Shown: one piece after another, positions 44,443 to 52,998 of the stretch
How the letters are laid out: every line of letters begins with the position of its first letter
Numbering within the stretch: the first letter of the stretch is position 1
Assembly (NCBI GenBank): GCA_015056925.1
Contig: SVFJ01000014.1
Span: 1-53,307 of the forward strand
DNA from: Lachnospiraceae bacterium
GTDB taxonomy: Bacteria > Bacillota > Clostridia > Lachnospirales > Lachnospiraceae
Length of the DNA: 53,307 nt
Direction of reading: 5' to 3'
Program-made: the position numbers and the translations under genes
Notes under the pieces: model-generated
Database searches by the model: none
Told to the model about the DNA's origin: nothing
The model's input: the letters and a program-made list of their open reading frames with translations, nothing else

Positions 44443-44471
44443 AAGCAGCGATGAATATCGCTGCTTCTTTG
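44443..44471 (+). terminator. Intrinsic terminator or attenuator between scfA and scfB
   Basis: aagcagcgat and atcgctgctt form a 10-bp perfect stem with a 4-base loop, followed by ctttg. The short T tract suggests partial termination, which would give more peptide mRNA than maturase mRNA. Confidence 0.65.
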
Positions 44472-44534
44472 TGGAGTGGGGACATTCCTCAAATGTGTGA
44501 TTAGAGTGAGTAAGTTAGAAAGGAAAGAAGTACA

Positions 44535-45914
44535 TTGATACATCAATATAAAAACAACGGCTATAACATTGTGCTGGATGTAAACAGTGGTTCGGTACAT
44601 GTAGTGGATGATATCGTTTATGATATGATTGCATGCATTGACGAGCATCATTTTGAGTCGGAGGATAAAGAGACTGTTAAGGAGAAGCTTTGTGGATATC
44701 TATCCTATGAGAAGGATGTGATTAGCGAAGCAGTAGATGAGATTTTTGAGTTAAAGGAAGCTGATATGCTTTTCTCAGAGGATATTTACGAGAAGAGTGT
44801 GGAAGCATTTATGAATAGACAGACAGTTGTGAAGGCACTTTGTCTTCATATTGCGCATGATTGTAATCTTGCCTGCAAGTATTGTTTTGCGGAAGAGGGC
44901 GAGTATCATGGCAGACGTGCGCTTATGAGCTTTGAGGTGGGTAAGAAGGCACTTGATTTCTTAGTTGCCAATTCAGGCAGCCGTGTGAATCTTGAGGTAG
45001 ACTTCTTTGGCGGAGAGCCGCTTATGAACTGGCAGGTAGTAAAGGACCTGGTTGCGTATGGCAGAAGTCTTGAGGAGCCTAATCATAAGAAGTTCAGATT
45101 TACATTGACAACCAATGGCGTACTTTTGGATGATGAGATTTTAGAGTTTGCCAATAAAGAAATGAGTAATGTGGTATTAAGTATTGATGGACGTAAAGAA
45201 GTTCATGACCATATGCGTCCGTTCAGAGGCGGTCAGGGAAGCTATGATATGATAGTTCCTAAGTTCCAGAAGGTTGCGGAGAGCCGTAATCAGATGGATT
45301 ACTATGTAAGAGGAACCTTCACACATCATAATCTTGATTTTGCAGCAGATGTATGTCATCTTGCAGACTTAGGCTTTAAGCAGATTTCAGTAGAGCCTGT
45401 AGTTGCACAGCCTACCGATGATTATGCGTTGAAGGATGAGGATATTCCACAGATTCTTGCAGAGTATGATAAGCTTGCGAAGGAGCTGATTGAGCGTCGT
45501 AAGGCAGGTAAGGGAGTGAATTTCTTCCACTTTATGGTTGATTTATCAGGTGGCCCTTGTGTATATAAGAGATTATCAGGCTGCGGTTCCGGTACAGAGT
45601 ATCTTGCGGTAACTCCTTGGGGAGATTTTTATCCTTGCCATCAGTTTGTTGGTCAGGAGGAGTTCCTGTTAGGTAATGTAGATACAGGAATCACGAATAC
45701 CAAGGTTCGCGATGATTTTAAGAGCTGTAATGTATATTCCAAGGAGAAGTGTAAGAATTGCTTTGCTAAGTTTTATTGCAGTGGGGGCTGCGCGGCAAAT
45801 TCCTATAACTTCCATGGTAACATTCATGATGCCTATGACTTAGGCTGTGAGCTTCAGAGAAAGCGTGTGGAATGTGCAATTATGATAAAGGCAGCATTAG
45901 CTGAAGAAGAATAA
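44535..45914 (+). CDS. scfB: Radical SAM SCIFF peptide maturase (thioether-forming)
   Basis: 459 residues. Residues 1-85 resemble a PqqD-like peptide recognition domain. The radical SAM core follows with CNLACKYC (C110, C114, C117) binding the SAM cluster, GGEP near 160-163 and a TTNG segment. The C-terminal SPASM-type region has further cysteines for auxiliary clusters (GPCVYKRLSGC, YPCHQF, KCKNCFAKFYCSGGC). This matches TIGR03974, and in characterised relatives it forms Cys-Thr thioether links in SCIFF. The start is TTG 44535 behind aaaggaaag. secDF starts 14 bases after the stop codon. Confidence 0.94.
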   Translation: MIHQYKNNGYNIVLDVNSGSVHVVDDIVYDMIACIDEHHFESEDKETVKEKLCGYLSYEKDVISEAVDEIFELKEADMLFSEDIYEKSVEAFMNRQTVVKALCLHIAHDCNLACKYCFAEEGEYHGRRALMSFEVGKKALDFLVANSGSRVNLEVDFFGGEPLMNWQVVKDLVAYGRSLEEPNHKKFRFTLTTNGVLLDDEILEFANKEMSNVVLSIDGRKEVHDHMRPFRGGQGSYDMIVPKFQKVAESRNQMDYYVRGTFTHHNLDFAADVCHLADLGFKQISVEPVVAQPTDDYALKDEDIPQILAEYDKLAKELIERRKAGKGVNFFHFMVDLSGGPCVYKRLSGCGSGTEYLAVTPWGDFYPCHQFVGQEEFLLGNVDTGITNTKVRDDFKSCNVYSKEKCKNCFAKFYCSGGCAANSYNFHGNIHDAYDLGCELQRKRVECAIMIKAALAEEE

Positions 45915-45928
45915 AGGAGAGCTATATA

Positions 45929-48181
45929 ATGAAGAAGAGTAAGGGTATTATCACTCTGGTCGTTACTTTGATTGTAACATTGGCATTGGGCTATGTTGCA
46001 GTATTTGGTATCGGAACAGAGAAAGCAGGAGCAGCATCAGAGATTAAGCTTGGTCTTGATTTGGCAGGCGGTGTTAGTATTACATATCAGGTAGTTGGCG
46101 ATGAGGAGCCTTCTGTTGAGGATATGAACGATACAGCTTATAAGATGCAGAAGAGAGTTGGAGTGTACAGTACAGAGGCGGTTGCATATCAGGAGGGTAC
46201 GGACCGTATCAATATTGAGATTCCGGGTGTATCGGATGCCAATGCGATTTTGCAGGATTTGGGAAGACCGGGTGCTTTGTACTTTATTTCGCAGACAGAT
46301 GCGTCAGGTAATCAGAATTATGCTCTGACAGGTGTTACTGAAGCAGGGGAACCTGTTTATGAGTTGAACAAATCCATAGATGAGCTTCTTGCAGACGGCA
46401 GTGTTGTATTACTTGGTACAGACGTATCGGCAGCACAGGCAGGTACACAGCAGGATTCTATGGGTAACAGCCAGTTTGTAGTTTCTTTAAGTCTTACAGA
46501 GGAAGGAACACAGAAGTTTGCAAATGCAACTGAGAAGGCTTACTATGCAGGTGAGTCTATCGGTATCTATTATGACGGCGAGTTTATCAGTGTTCCGGGA
46601 GTAAACAGTATTATTACAGGTGGACAGGCGATTATCACAGGTCAGAAGACCTTTGAAGAGGCAGATATTCTTGCAAGTCAGATTCGTATCGGTGGTTTGA
46701 AGCTTGAGCTTGAAGAGCTTCGTTCTAATGTGGTTGGAGCACAGCTTGGTTCTGCAGCGATTAAGACAAGCTTAATGGCAGGTGCTATCGGTCTTGTGCT
46801 GGTTATGCTTTTTATGATTTTTGCATATCGTATACCGGGTCTTGTATCTGCATTTGCACTGATTATTTATACGATTTTAACAGTTCTTTGTTTGAACATG
46901 TTTGAGCTTACACTGACATTACCGGGTATCGCAGGTATTATCCTTTCTATCGGTATGGCGGTAGATGCTAATGTTATTATCTTTGCACGAATTAAAGAAG
47001 AGATTGCAACCGGTAAGACAGTTCGTTCTTCTATTGATATCGGTTTTAAGAAAGCATTGTCAGCGATTGTGGATGGTAATGTAACAACCTTGATTGCAGC
47101 GTTAGTGCTTGGAATTAAGGGAACAGGTACTGTAAAGGGCTTTGCTCAGACTTTGGCACTTGGTATTGTGTTATCGATGTTTACTGCACTTGTTATTACT
47201 AAGTACTTGTTAAAGGCGTTCTATGCAATCGGCTTTAAGGATATTAAGTTCTATGGTATGACACAGGAGAAGAAGCCAATCGATTTCCTTGGCAAGAAGA
47301 AGTGGTTCTTTAGTATTTCAACTGCAGTGATTCTTCTTGGATTTGTGTTTATGGGTGTGAATAAGGCATCAGATGGCAATGCGTTGAATTACAGTCTTGA
47401 TTTTGTTGGCGGTACAGCAACCAATGTAACCTTTAATGAAGATATGACAATTGAAGAAATTGATGAGAAGGTTACACCTGAGATTGAGAAGATTACAAAG
47501 GATGCCAATGTACAGCCTCAGAAGGTAGCGGGTACGACACAGGTTATTTTTAAGACAAGAACTCTTGAGGTTGAGGAGAGACAGGCTTTATCCGATGTAT
47601 TGGTTGAGAAGTTTGCAGTAGATGCAGACCTTATCACAGCAGAGACAATCAGTGCAACAGTCAGCGGTGAGATGAGAAATGATGCAATTATTGCAGTTTT
47701 GATTGCAACTGTATGCATGTTGATTTATATTTGGTTTAGATTTAAGGATGTTCGCTTTGCAACAGCAGCGGTAGTGCCGCTTGTACATGATGTATTGGTA
47801 GTACTTGCATTCTATGCAGTTGCAAAGGTTTCTGTGGGTAGTACATTTATTGCCTGCATGTTAACAATTGTAGGTTATTCAATTAATGCAACCATTGTTG
47901 TATTTGACCGTATCAGAGAGAATCTTGCCGAGATGCGTAAGAAGGATACGCTGGCAGATGTGGTAAACAGAAGTATCGGTCAGACACTTACAAGAAGTAT
48001 CTTTACTTCATTAACTACCTTCCTTATGGTAGCAGTACTCTTTATTATGGGCGTATCATCTATTAGAGAGTTTGCATTGCCATTGATGGTAGGTATTGTA
48101 TGTGGTACATATTCTTCAGTATGTATTGCAGGTGCGCTTTGGTATGTATTAAAGTCTAAGATTGCATCAAAGGGGGAGTAA
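45929..48181 (+). CDS. secDF: Fused protein translocase subunit SecDF
   Basis: 750 residues, a natural SecD-SecF fusion with 12 predicted membrane helices. SecDF uses proton motive force to pull proteins through SecYEG. The SecD part has LGLDLAGGVSITYQV near 40-54, the P1 domain with INIEIPGVSDANAI, and GMAVDANVIIFARIKEE in a membrane helix. The SecF part starts around 450 with YSLDFVGGTATNV and carries VGYSINATIVVFDRIREN. Coupled to scfB by a 14-base gap; yajC is not in the neighbourhood. A ctgacag/ctgtcag hairpin (48186-48208) without T tract follows. Confidence 0.95.
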   Translation: MKKSKGIITLVVTLIVTLALGYVAVFGIGTEKAGAASEIKLGLDLAGGVSITYQVVGDEEPSVEDMNDTAYKMQKRVGVYSTEAVAYQEGTDRINIEIPGVSDANAILQDLGRPGALYFISQTDASGNQNYALTGVTEAGEPVYELNKSIDELLADGSVVLLGTDVSAAQAGTQQDSMGNSQFVVSLSLTEEGTQKFANATEKAYYAGESIGIYYDGEFISVPGVNSIITGGQAIITGQKTFEEADILASQIRIGGLKLELEELRSNVVGAQLGSAAIKTSLMAGAIGLVLVMLFMIFAYRIPGLVSAFALIIYTILTVLCLNMFELTLTLPGIAGIILSIGMAVDANVIIFARIKEEIATGKTVRSSIDIGFKKALSAIVDGNVTTLIAALVLGIKGTGTVKGFAQTLALGIVLSMFTALVITKYLLKAFYAIGFKDIKFYGMTQEKKPIDFLGKKKWFFSISTAVILLGFVFMGVNKASDGNALNYSLDFVGGTATNVTFNEDMTIEEIDEKVTPEIEKITKDANVQPQKVAGTTQVIFKTRTLEVEERQALSDVLVEKFAVDADLITAETISATVSGEMRNDAIIAVLIATVCMLIYIWFRFKDVRFATAAVVPLVHDVLVVLAFYAVAKVSVGSTFIACMLTIVGYSINATIVVFDRIRENLAEMRKKDTLADVVNRSIGQTLTRSIFTSLTTFLMVAVLFIMGVSSIREFALPLMVGIVCGTYSSVCIAGALWYVLKSKIASKGE

Positions 48182-48229
48182 TCGCCTGACAGTGCAGTTT
48201 GCTGTCAGAGTCCCAGAGGATGTGTAAGA

Positions 48230-49369
48230 ATGAAAAGTGAGTCTATGAGAGGAAAGAATATTGCAGGAAATGTAGCGTTATATGTAGTAGAAGTGATATT
48301 TCTTGTGTTGGGAATTGTATTTTATTTCTTTTCTTCCAAATTGGCTGACAATGTACAAAGAGTATCCTTGAATATACAGGAAAAGGATATGACAATCTAC
48401 GCCGGTGAGGTTGTAGGAGAAGAAGATATAGCAAATGGACAGCCGGCAGATACGGACTTATCGACGCAGGAGCCTATCGTAACGCCGGGGGAAGAAGAGG
48501 GAATTACCTATCGGAATATTGCTTTGTTTGGAGTAGATTCCAGAGAGGGACAGCTTCTTGCCGGAACACGTTCAGATACGATTATGATTGCATCTATTAA
48601 TGAAAAGACGAAGGAGATTAAGCTGATTTCTGTTTATCGAGACTCGTTTTTGAATGTAGGTGAGGATACTTATAATAAGGCAAATGTAGCATATGCTAAG
48701 GGTGGACCGGAGCGTGCGATTCAAATGCTGAATGAGAATCTGGATTTGAATATTTCTGATTATGTAACGGTGGGGTTCCGTGGTCTTATTGATACGGTTG
48801 AGTCTGTGGATGGGATTGAGATGGAGATATCGGAAGAAGAAATCGATTATCTGAACTCCTATCAGATGATGATGGCTCAGGAGCTGGATTTGGAGTTCAC
48901 GCCGATAGAGGAACCGGGTTTACAGCTTTTGAACGGTATGCAGGCAACAGCATATTGCAGAATCAGATATACAGCCGGAAGTGACTTTATGAGAACGCAG
49001 AGACAGCGTAATGTTTTGATTGCAGTACTGGAAAAGGCAAAGACAAAGTCTTTGGTAGATATTAATAATGCGATTAATGCGGTTCTTCCGTCAGTATCTA
49101 CTTCTTTTAGCTCAGCGGAGATTTTGGAGCTGGCATCATCATTGACTTTATACAGGGTTGTAGATAACACGGGAATGCCGTTTCAGAAGTATAGAGCAAA
49201 TGCTTTTGTAAGTAATAAAGGAAGCTGTGTGATTCCATATGATTTGGAAGCAAATGTGACAGAGCTTCATAGATTTCTTTTTGATGTACAGGATTATATT
49301 CCTTCAGATACGGTAAAGCAGTATAACCAGGAGATTCGCAGGCAGACAGAAGGATATCTTGAGTGGTAA
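48230..49369 (+). CDS. LytR-CpsA-Psr (LCP) family cell wall polymer ligase
   Basis: 379 residues: a short cytoplasmic tail, one membrane helix (about 14-36), an acidic linker (about 60-90) and an extracytoplasmic LCP domain (about 95-260). Family motifs visible: LFGVDSREGQLLAGTRSDTI, ISVYRDS, KANVAYAKGG and the later RIRYTAGSDFMRTQRQRNVL. LCP enzymes move undecaprenyl-linked teichoic acid or other glycopolymers onto peptidoglycan. It stands between secDF and a strong terminator, without polymer biosynthesis genes nearby. Confidence 0.9.
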   Translation: MKSESMRGKNIAGNVALYVVEVIFLVLGIVFYFFSSKLADNVQRVSLNIQEKDMTIYAGEVVGEEDIANGQPADTDLSTQEPIVTPGEEEGITYRNIALFGVDSREGQLLAGTRSDTIMIASINEKTKEIKLISVYRDSFLNVGEDTYNKANVAYAKGGPERAIQMLNENLDLNISDYVTVGFRGLIDTVESVDGIEMEISEEEIDYLNSYQMMMAQELDLEFTPIEEPGLQLLNGMQATAYCRIRYTAGSDFMRTQRQRNVLIAVLEKAKTKSLVDINNAINAVLPSVSTSFSSAEILELASSLTLYRVVDNTGMPFQKYRANAFVSNKGSCVIPYDLEANVTELHRFLFDVQDYIPSDTVKQYNQEIRRQTEGYLEW

Positions 49370-49375
49370 TAATTA

Positions 49376-49407
49376 AAGAAGCCGCAATGAATTGCGGCTT
49401 CTTTTTT
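49376..49407 (+). terminator. Terminator after the LCP gene
   Basis: aagaagccgcaat and attgcggcttctt form a 13-bp perfect stem with a 2-base loop, followed by a T tract. Repeat copy 2 begins about 5 bases later. Confidence 0.9.
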
Positions 49408-49411
49408 AAGA

Positions 49412-49500
49412 AATAGGAAAGTGCTCGAAAGTGGTGGAAGTAAAACAAGAATCAGCTTGGCTGATTCTTGCAGAGTGTTGCCGCTGGGCAACACTTTTTT
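49412..49500 (+). repeat. Two-hairpin intergenic repeat, copy 2
   Basis: 89 bases nearly identical to 468-557: the same opening aataggaaagtgctcgaaa, the same 11-bp first stem (caagaatcagc / gctgattcttg), the same 9-bp second stem (agtgttgcc / ggcaacact) and T6 end. Differences are one deleted A, a few substitutions in the linker and changed loop bases. As in copy 1, it lies directly behind a gene's own terminator. The TraX-family gene starts 24 bases after it. Confidence 0.82.
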
Positions 49501-49523
49501 AAAAGATGGGTAGCAGGTGTAAA

Positions 49524-50240
49524 ATGAGCAGAAGAGGGATAAGTGGTAACGGATTAAAGTGGATAGCGATTCTTACAATGCTGACAGACCATGCAGGATT
49601 GGTCCTGTATGCACACATGCAGGGCGCGATTTATGAGTATTATCAGGTGTTTCGATATATTGGCAGAATTTCTTTTCCGATTTATTGCTTTTTACTGGTA
49701 GAGGGTTTTTATCATACTCACAATGTGCATAATTATATTTGGAGATGTTTTTTGTTTGGATTGATATCAGAAGTTCCTTTTAATTTTGCATTGATGCAGA
49801 CGGCGTTTTATCCGCAGTCACAGAATGTTTATTTTTCGTTAACAACGGGATTGTGTACAATATACTGTTTGGAACGTATAAAAGGAATGTGGAAGGTTCC
49901 AAAGCCTTTGGCGGGCAGATTGGATATTGGACAGTATCGGGTGCTTGCGTCGGTGTTATGCGTAGCAACCGGTGCAGGTTTGGCAGAGCTTTTGGAAATG
50001 GATTATCATTGGATGGGGATTGTGCTGATTGTTTTGTTATATTATTGCAGGGATTATCCGCCGCTCATCCGAAGTTTGGTGGGGGCAATTGCATTTTCTT
50101 TTGAAAAGACAGCGCCTATCGCATTTATTCCTATTTATTTTTATAATGGGGAAAGAGGAAGGCAGAATAAGAATTTCTTTTATTTGATTTATCCGATACA
50201 TTTGATTTTGTTTGGTGTGATTCGATATATTTTCTTATAG
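49524..50240 (+). CDS. TraX-family membrane protein
   Basis: 238 residues with about seven membrane helices. The N-terminal ISGNGLKWIAILTMLTDHAG and the later RIGRISFPIYCFLLVEGF-like stretch (here YIGRISFPIYCFLLVEG) fit the TraX family, named after the F-plasmid pilin acetylase. Chromosomal copies in Firmicutes are widespread and their function is unknown, so this does not indicate a conjugative element. The ATG at 49524 behind gcaggtg is preferred to the ATG at 49506, which lies 5 bases after a terminator-like T tract and has no ribosome binding site. Confidence 0.85.
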   Translation: MSRRGISGNGLKWIAILTMLTDHAGLVLYAHMQGAIYEYYQVFRYIGRISFPIYCFLLVEGFYHTHNVHNYIWRCFLFGLISEVPFNFALMQTAFYPQSQNVYFSLTTGLCTIYCLERIKGMWKVPKPLAGRLDIGQYRVLASVLCVATGAGLAELLEMDYHWMGIVLIVLLYYCRDYPPLIRSLVGAIAFSFEKTAPIAFIPIYFYNGERGRQNKNFFYLIYPIHLILFGVIRYIFL

Positions 50241-50280
50241 AGAGTACAAGAAAGTTCAGTGGAGAGAGGCAGGTTAAAGT

Positions 50281-50988
50281 ATGTATTCGATGGAGAGGAC
50301 AGTAAGTTATAGTGAAATAGATATGGATTTGAATTTATCGATACCGGGATTGGTAAGATATTTACAGGACGTAGTAATATTTGATTCAGAGAGCAGAGGT
50401 GCTGATATTGAGTATTTGGCAAAGGTACACAGAGCATGGGTGCTTGGAGCATGGCAGATTGTGATTGACCGTATTCCAAGATTTCGTGAGGAAGTACGTA
50501 TTACTACATTTCCTTATGATTTTAAAGGATTTATCGGATATCGTAATTTTGTGATAGAAAGCATGGATGGAGAGTGCCTGGTAAGAGTGAACTCCATGTG
50601 GAGTCACATGGATACAGAAGCGATGCGTCCGGTGAAACCGACGGATGAAATGATGCAGCATTATCAGACAAGTGAAAAGCTGGATATGGATTATGCGCCC
50701 CGTAAGATAGCTGTATCAGGAGAGGGCGTAGAGATAGAACATATCAAGGTTCGTAAGTCTCAGATAGATACCAATCATCATGTGAATAATACGGAATATA
50801 TTGCTATGGCATATGAGTATCTGCCGGATGGTGTGACGGTAAAGCAGCTTAGGACAGAGTATAAGAAGCCGGCTCTTATGAATGATGAAATTGTACCGAT
50901 TGTATATCAGACAGAAGACAGAATGATTGTACAGCTGGATTCGATAGAGCAGGAAGTGTATGCGGTAGTGGAGTTTACATATGAGTAA
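50281..50988 (+). CDS. Acyl-ACP thioesterase (FatA/FatB-like)
   Basis: 235 residues with two hot-dog domains, the size of bacterial acyl-ACP thioesterases. The N-domain has YSEIDMDLNLSIPGLVRYLQD and the conserved HRAWVLGAWQI; the C-domain has the likely catalytic segment DTNHHVNNTEYI near 161-172, with Asn and His. It releases free fatty acids from acyl-ACP. The last 8 bases overlap recJ (ATGAGTAA), so the two are translationally coupled, although the functions have no evident link. Confidence 0.9.
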   Translation: MYSMERTVSYSEIDMDLNLSIPGLVRYLQDVVIFDSESRGADIEYLAKVHRAWVLGAWQIVIDRIPRFREEVRITTFPYDFKGFIGYRNFVIESMDGECLVRVNSMWSHMDTEAMRPVKPTDEMMQHYQTSEKLDMDYAPRKIAVSGEGVEIEHIKVRKSQIDTNHHVNNTEYIAMAYEYLPDGVTVKQLRTEYKKPALMNDEIVPIVYQTEDRMIVQLDSIEQEVYAVVEFTYE

Positions 50989-52762
50989 GTGGATGGTTAC
51001 AGCCAAAAGAGCTGATTTTAATGGGATTGCAGAGCGTTTTGGGATTAGCCCTGTGTTAGCAAGACTGATTCGTAACAGAGATGTGATAGAGGAAGAAGAT
51101 ATCCGCAAGTTTTTGTATGGGGACAGTGAGGATTTGTATGACCCGTTACTGTTGTGCGATATGGAGAAGGCGGTAGGAATTATACTGGAGAAGATTGAAC
51201 AGGAGAAGCAGATTCGTATTATTGGGGATTATGATATTGATGGAATCTGTTCCACTTATATTTTGTATAAAGGTCTGTCCTATTGTGGGGCGAGGGTTGA
51301 TACAGCAATACCGCACCGTATTAAGGATGGTTATGGCTTGAATGAGAATCTGATAGAGGAAGCCAAAGATGCCGGAACAGATACGGTAGTAACCTGTGAC
51401 AACGGAATTGCAGCATATAGCCAGATTGCCTATGCCAATGAGCTTGGTATGACAGTTGTGGTAACGGACCACCATGAGGTGCCGTATGAGGATACTGCGG
51501 AAGGAAGAATGTATAAGCTCCCGCCGGCTGCGGCTGTGGTAGACCCGAAGCGTCAGGATTGCAGCTATCCTTTTTCGGAGATTTGCGGTGCGGTGGTGGC
51601 ATATAAGCTGGTGTTGGCACTGATTGCTGCAAAACAGGAGATTTCATGGAAGGAAGTTTTATATTCAGACCTCGGACAAGAGCTGTTGGAACTGGCGGCT
51701 TTTGCAACCATTGGTGATGTCATGGAGCTTAAGGATGAGAACCGTATTATTGTCAAATGCGGTCTGGCACTGATGTCTGATACAAGAAATACAGGACTAA
51801 AGGCATTGATTGATGTGACGGGAGTGGATGCAGGACATATTAAGCCATATACAGTGGGATTTGTACTGGGACCTTGCCTGAATGCAACAGGAAGACTGGA
51901 TACGGCAGTACATGCGTTGGAGCTTTTTAAGACCACAGATAAATCATTGGCTGCGAAGCTGGCGGGAGACCTGAAGGCAATGAATGACAGCCGTAAGGAA
52001 TTGACACTGGAAGGTGTGGAGGAGGCAGTACGACAGATAGAGACAGGAGAGCTTGGGAAGGACAAGGTGCTGGTCATTTATCTGCCGGATGTACATGAGA
52101 GCCTTGCGGGAATCATAGCCGGACGTATTAGGGAAAAGTACGGGAAGCCAACCTTTGTATTAACGAATGCAGAGGAGGGGGCAAAGGGCTCGGGGCGTTC
52201 CATAGAAGCATTTCATATGTATGAGGAAATGACTAAGTGCAAAGAGCTCTTTACCAAGTATGGCGGTCATAAACTTGCGGCAGGTCTTTCTCTTCGTAAG
52301 GAAGACATTGATACATTTAGAGAGACGATTAATCGTAATGCAAATCTGACGGATGAGGATTTTGAAGAGAAGGTAGTGATTGATGTTGCAATGCCGATGA
52401 GCTATGCAGATACGGCTTTTGTAAAGGAACTGGATAAATTAGAACCCTTCGGAAATGGCAATCCAAAGCCGCAGTTTGCACAGAAGAATGTTAGATTTAT
52501 AAAGGGAAGACTTTTGGGACAAAATAAGAATGTCGGAAAGTATACGGTTGCGGATGAGGCAGGTAAGCTTTATGAAATGATTTATTTTGGTAACATAGAA
52601 GGCTTTCATGAATATTTGGAAACGAAATACACATCACAACAGGTGGCGGCGCTTTATAACGGAAGAACTGAAGATATTAGTCTGTCTGTAGTGTATTATC
52701 CTGAGATTAATGAGTTCCGTGGAAATGTAACAGTGCAGATGGTGATGAAATACTACCAGTAA
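50981..52762 (+). CDS. recJ: Single-stranded-DNA-specific exonuclease RecJ
   Basis: 593 residues, the usual size. A 5'-3' ssDNA exonuclease in recombination and mismatch or base excision repair. The DHH phosphoesterase motifs are clear: DYDIDG (D83, D85, D87), CDNG (139-142) and DHH at 163-165. The DHHA1 domain contains GSGRSIEAFHM and GGHKLAAGLS. An OB-type domain (about 455-590, KPQFAQKNVRFIKGRLLG) follows. The start overlaps the thioesterase stop. No terminator directly follows; the first hairpin is at 52890. Confidence 0.94.
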   Translation: MSKWMVTAKRADFNGIAERFGISPVLARLIRNRDVIEEEDIRKFLYGDSEDLYDPLLLCDMEKAVGIILEKIEQEKQIRIIGDYDIDGICSTYILYKGLSYCGARVDTAIPHRIKDGYGLNENLIEEAKDAGTDTVVTCDNGIAAYSQIAYANELGMTVVVTDHHEVPYEDTAEGRMYKLPPAAAVVDPKRQDCSYPFSEICGAVVAYKLVLALIAAKQEISWKEVLYSDLGQELLELAAFATIGDVMELKDENRIIVKCGLALMSDTRNTGLKALIDVTGVDAGHIKPYTVGFVLGPCLNATGRLDTAVHALELFKTTDKSLAAKLAGDLKAMNDSRKELTLEGVEEAVRQIETGELGKDKVLVIYLPDVHESLAGIIAGRIREKYGKPTFVLTNAEEGAKGSGRSIEAFHMYEEMTKCKELFTKYGGHKLAAGLSLRKEDIDTFRETINRNANLTDEDFEEKVVIDVAMPMSYADTAFVKELDKLEPFGNGNPKPQFAQKNVRFIKGRLLGQNKNVGKYTVADEAGKLYEMIYFGNIEGFHEYLETKYTSQQVAALYNGRTEDISLSVVYYPEINEFRGNVTVQMVMKYYQ

Positions 52763-52889
52763 CTTCCTTTATGGATTGTTTATAAAGATAATTCATTTTT
52801 TATGATTTGTACACAAAAGCGACACATTTATATCGTATAGTAGGTTACAGGTAGTTGAAACACTCACTATCTCCCCCTCATAAGAAAAT

Positions 52890-52925
52890 ATAACGAAAGC
52901 TCGGCAATGCCGGGCTTTTGTTATA
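52890..52925 (+). terminator. Terminator downstream of recJ
   Basis: ataac-aaagc-cggc pairs with gccg-gcttt-gttat around aat, with minor mismatches, and is followed by a T-rich stretch. Nothing else is recognised in 52763-52890. Confidence 0.7.
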
Positions 52926-52931
52926 TTTTAG

Positions 52932-52960
52932 TTGACATAAGAACACCGCAATCGTAAGAT
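52932..52960 (+). promoter_or_regulatory. Sigma-A-type promoter of the last gene
   Basis: A perfect TTGACA (52932-52937) is followed after 17 bases by TAAGAT (52955-52960). The predicted start is about 30 bases before the GTG of the partial gene. Confidence 0.65.
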
Positions 52961-52998
52961 GAAATTACTACAAAGGATGAAATATGGAGGAAAGAGTA

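Noticed and set aside
49524-50240. TraX-family gene as evidence of a conjugative element
   Set aside because: No relaxase, type IV secretion, integrase or att-like repeat is nearby; chromosomal TraX homologues are common in Firmicutes.
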